From an uncultured Alphaproteobacteria bacterium (GTDB taxonomy: Bacteria > Pseudomonadota > Alphaproteobacteria > RF32 > CAG-239): DNA of 17,456 nt. Numbering within the stretch: the first letter of the stretch is position 1; each line of letters starts with the position of its first letter. The stretch lies in NCBI GenBank assembly GCA_900540425.1, contig UQFU01000030.1, positions 1 to 17,456 on the forward strand. Reading direction: 5' to 3'. The translations under genes were made by a program, and so were the position numbers. The notes beneath the pieces are model-generated. The model had not been told where the DNA came from and made no database searches. It saw only the letters and a list, made by a program, of their open reading frames with translations. Positions 14,365-17,456 of this stretch are shown here, one piece after another.

Positions 14365-14727
14365 TTATCCACGCATAGGGGTATTCTTGTACATATCAAT
14401 GATCCGGGGCGTTTTTTCTTTCAGTTCGCGCCGGAAAAGGCGGTTGTGGCCGCTGCGGACATAATTACGGTTTTTTCCGCTGCCGTCAGCCAGCATCAAC
14501 TTATTATCATGATACTTGCAGCCGCGGATAACATAATCGGCAGGCAGCTTGTCAATCACCCAGTTGCCGTCGCCACGGTCCTGAACCACCAGGTTTTGGC
14601 CCCCTTTTTCTTTCATCCAGTAAATGCGATTTTCGTGTTCTTTTTCTTCAAATAAAATCAAATCAATACAGCCGTCTTTGTCGTAGGCAGACTCCTGGGC
14701 TGTGATATTCTCTTTAACATTAGCCAT
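14365..14727 (-). CDS. Unrecognised 120-residue protein
   Basis: The protein is soluble and has no signal peptide. Its middle alternates polar and hydrophobic residues with several aromatic and glycine turns (G-G-Q-N-L-V-V-Q-D-R-G-D-G-N-W-V-I-D). This suggests a small beta-rich fold. The C-terminus is basic and contains R-L-F-R-R-E-L-K-E-K. TGAGGA lies before the ATG and a good promoter stands just upstream. The gene has its own terminator, so it is probably a single-gene transcript. I recognise no family. Its position next to the 634-residue gene in the same direction could mean a shared role, but nothing in the sequence shows that. The + strand frame inside it (14446-14655) is a shadow. Confidence 0.7.
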   Translation of the reverse strand: MANVKENITAQESAYDKDGCIDLILFEEKEHENRIYWMKEKGGQNLVVQDRGDGNWVIDKLPADYVIRGCKYHDNKLMLADGSGKNRNYVRSGHNRLFRRELKEKTPRIIDMYKNTPMRG

Positions 14728-14759
14728 AACTAATCCTCAATAAAGCCTAACATATAGAG

Positions 14760-14787
14760 ATATTAGACGAATATTTTAAAATTTCAA
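14760..14787 (-). promoter_or_regulatory. Probable promoter of the 120-residue-protein gene
   Basis: On the minus strand, TTGAAA (14787-14782) and TAATAT (14765-14760) are separated by 16 bases. The -10 ends 32 bases before the ATG, leaving a short leader of about 25 bases. Confidence 0.6.
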
Positions 14788-14828
14788 GAAGAAAATGACA
14801 ATTTGATGGACAAAGATTCCGAATCGCA

Positions 14829-14858
14829 CAAAAAGCCCCGATTCCAAAGAATCGGGGC
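14829..14858 (-). terminator. Terminator of the gap-pgk unit
   Basis: A perfect 10 bp GC-rich stem pairs 14835-14844 with 14849-14858 around a TTTG loop (minus-strand reading), followed by a T-run. It begins 24 bases after the pgk stop. The same TTTG loop is used in the terminator at 12318-12342. Confidence 0.9.
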
Positions 14859-14882
14859 CTGTGTACAACCTGAAAAAAAGTG

Positions 14883-16091
14883 TTATTTTTTCAAAACGAT
14901 AACACCCGGCAGTTCTTTGCCTTCCATCCATTCGAGGAAAGCGCCGCCGGCCGTGGAAATGTACGAAAATTTATCGGCAACGCCGGCGTTTTCTAATGCG
15001 GAAACCGTATCGCCGCCGCCGGCAACCGTCATCAGGCGACCCTCGCCGGTCAAAACAGCGGCACGAGCGGCAACTTTGTTGGTAGCATTGTCAAAAGGCT
15101 TAAGTTCAAACACGCCCAAAGGACCGTTCCAAACCAGCGTTTTGCATTCTTCCAATTTTTTGTTAATCGATTCGATGGTTTTTTCGCCAACATCCATCAA
15201 AATCCAACCTTCGGCCGGAATGTGCTCCAAGTCGACGGTTTTGTGCTCGGCATCGGCCTTAAACTCTTTGGAAACCACAACATCCAACGGCAAAATGATT
15301 TCGCAGTTGTTTTCTTTGGCGGTTTTCATAATTTCTTTGGAAGTTTCAATCATATCCATTTGAACCAGCGAATTGGCTTCGTTCACCGTATCAATACCGC
15401 TGGCTTTCATGAAAGTATGAGCCATACCGCCGGAAATAACCAATTTGTCAACTTTCTTGACCAGATTATTGAGCAAATCCAGTTTGGTTGAAACCTTGGA
15501 ACCGCCGACAATCGCCATCAGCGGACGCTTGGGGTCGTTCAGGCCTTTAGACAGGGCATTGACTTCCTCTGCCATCAGCAAACCCATTGCCGCCGGGCGC
15601 AATTTGGCGGCAGCAACCATGGATGCATGAGCGCGATGCGCGGTCGAAAAAGCGTCGGACACATAGACATCAACCGGCTTAACCAGTTCTTCGGCAAATT
15701 TTTCGTCGCCTTTTTTCTCTTCATTATAAAAGCGCAGATTTTCCAGCAACAATATCTGGTCGTTGCGCAAAGACTTGATCGCTTCTTCAACTTTCGGGCC
15801 GATGCAGTCATCAATAAAGACAACGTGTTTGCCCAAAGCTTTTTCCAATTCGGAAACGATATGGCTAAGCGAATTTTTCATATCGCCTTTGCCTTCCGGG
15901 CGTCCGAAGTGAGAAACGACAACGACCTTCGCCCCTTTGTTCATCAACAATCTGATGGTCGGGACCGTACGGTCAATGCGGGCGGTGTTGGTAACGTGAA
16001 AATTCTCGTCCATCGGGACATTCAAATCGGCGCGGAGCATAACGACTTTACCGTTCAAATCGCCTAAATCTTCTATTGTTTTATATTCCAT
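14883..16091 (-). CDS. pgk: Phosphoglycerate kinase
   Basis: The 402-residue protein transfers the acyl phosphate of 1,3-bisphosphoglycerate to ADP in glycolysis, and the reverse in gluconeogenesis. The N-domain carries the PGK signature R20-A-D-L-N-V-P26 and S60-H-F-G-R-P65 for the phosphoglycerate substrate. The C-domain carries G-G-S-K-V-S-T-K near 196, W-N-G-P-L-G-V-F-E near 318 and G-G-G-D-T-V-S-A-L near 357 for the nucleotide. The length is standard for bacteria. AGG about eight bases before the ATG serves as the ribosome-binding site. gap lies 100 bases upstream in the same direction, and no convincing terminator separates them. The two genes are therefore likely one transcript ending at the hairpin around 14845. 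Several + strand frames here (14803-15363, 15627-16067 and others) are shadows. Confidence 0.98.
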   Translation of the reverse strand: MEYKTIEDLGDLNGKVVMLRADLNVPMDENFHVTNTARIDRTVPTIRLLMNKGAKVVVVSHFGRPEGKGDMKNSLSHIVSELEKALGKHVVFIDDCIGPKVEEAIKSLRNDQILLLENLRFYNEEKKGDEKFAEELVKPVDVYVSDAFSTAHRAHASMVAAAKLRPAAMGLLMAEEVNALSKGLNDPKRPLMAIVGGSKVSTKLDLLNNLVKKVDKLVISGGMAHTFMKASGIDTVNEANSLVQMDMIETSKEIMKTAKENNCEIILPLDVVVSKEFKADAEHKTVDLEHIPAEGWILMDVGEKTIESINKKLEECKTLVWNGPLGVFELKPFDNATNKVAARAAVLTGEGRLMTVAGGGDTVSALENAGVADKFSYISTAGGAFLEWMEGKELPGVIVLKK

Positions 16092-16191
16092 GATTTTTAC
16101 CTTTTTTCAAAAAAATTTCCCCGCCGCACCAAGCCGCAAAAATTCTGCATAACAAAATTTCTGACAGCGCCGGAACGGCAGGGAAAAAGAA

Positions 16192-17223
<1,032 letters not shown>

Positions 17224-17227
17224 TTAA

Positions 17228-17245
17228 GTGCGGAACGCCCCGCAC
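17228..17245 (-). promoter_or_regulatory. Hairpin in the gap leader
   Basis: Perfect 6 bp arms (17228-17233 and 17240-17245, GTGCGG with CCGCAC) enclose a six-base loop between the gap promoter and its ribosome-binding site. It may stabilise the mRNA or serve as a regulator site; nothing shows which. Confidence 0.4.
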
Positions 17246-17268
17246 AGGCATAGATTTATTTCGGGCAT

Positions 17269-17296
17269 AATGTATCACTAATTGGATTTTTTTCAA
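17269..17296 (-). promoter_or_regulatory. gap: Probable promoter of gap-pgk
   Basis: On the minus strand, TTGAAA (17296-17291) and TACATT (17274-17269) are separated by 16 bases. The -10 is about 70 bases before the gap ATG, giving a leader that contains the hairpin at 17228-17245. Confidence 0.55.
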
Positions 17297-17336
17297 GAAA
17301 AAATATCAGGCATGGCTTATTTTGGGGAGATTTATA

Positions 17337-17445
17337 CGCGCACCTGCACGGCAGGCAGCCTTAGGCTGACGCGCGGGCAGCGCAGGCACGGCGGGAGCGC
17401 GGGCAGCGCCCGAGGGCGGGGACGCCCCGCGGCGAACGGTTCGCT
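17337..17445. repeat. Very GC-rich intergenic stretch with short repeats
   Basis: This stretch is almost entirely G and C, unlike all the flanking DNA. A 13-base sequence is repeated exactly at 17371-17383 and 17397-17409 (26-base period). Several hairpins are possible: CAGCC with GGCTG near 17356-17368, GCGGGG with CCCCGC near 17416-17430, and GCGAA with TTCGC near 17432-17444. No reading frame or RNA gene is recognisable. It lies upstream of the gap promoter and may continue past the window. Confidence 0.6.
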
Positions 17446-17456
17446 ACTGATGTTTG

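Noticed and set aside
16092..16191. Terminator between gap and pgk
   Set aside because: Only a 4-base GCCG/CGGC pairing is visible and it has no following T-run on the minus strand, so co-transcription is preferred.

Overview
The window reads as a bacterial chromosome segment in which an AT-rich accessory region (about 1-5.4 kb) gives way, through a decayed stretch (about 5.9-7.4 kb), to ordinary housekeeping sequence of clearly higher GC (about 8.7-17.3 kb). A proteobacterium is likely, possibly an alphaproteobacterium: the evidence is a gap-pgk pair, a small stand-alone NrdD-C-terminus-like gene, a YbaK-type deacylase and an AraJ-like transporter. This assignment is an inference from protein style and is not secure.

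Left region. A minus-strand gene runs off the left edge (360 codons visible, function unknown). Next comes a roughly 170-180 bp direct repeat (copy A), a single-polypeptide restriction-modification-like protein (N-terminal PD-(D/E)xK-type nuclease motifs plus an N6-adenine methyltransferase), and a second copy of the repeat (copy B). A two-gene + strand unit follows: a small alpha/beta hydrolase and a P-loop kinase-like protein. The kinase-like gene ends in a 21 bp stub of the same repeat (copy C). Copies A and B keep nearly identical flanks but carry different terminator hairpins, and all three copies start with a potential x-R-K-(P/S)-stop reading. The layout is cassette-like and is the most unusual thing here.

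Transition region. A minus-strand Nudix hydrolase is followed by a truncated, frameshifted nitroreductase remnant, another short gene tail, a small membrane protein with an internal tandem duplication, and a radical SAM gene. The radical SAM gene starts at a GTG overlapping the membrane gene, is interrupted by an in-frame TGA at codon 13 and is truncated at its 3' end. An intact MazG-like pyrophosphohydrolase and an unrecognised 186-residue protein follow. The 288 bases between 8426 and 8713 hold nothing I can name.

Right region. On the + strand: an AraJ-like MFS transporter, then class II lysyl-tRNA synthetase with its own promoter and a shared bidirectional terminator. A minus-strand Cys-tRNA(Pro) deacylase (YbaK type) follows, then a small + strand protein resembling the glycyl-radical C-terminus of NrdD, whose end runs through the terminator of the convergent gene. 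Then come two unrecognised minus-strand proteins (634 and 120 residues), each with a terminator, and the glycolytic pair gap-pgk on the minus strand with a promoter, a leader hairpin and a strong terminator. Upstream of the gap promoter the window ends in a very GC-rich, repeat-containing stretch unlike anything else in it.

Genes in the housekeeping part serve central glycolysis (gap, pgk), translation and its quality control (lysS, ybaK) and export (MFS). The left part looks like acquired DNA with a defence-type enzyme.
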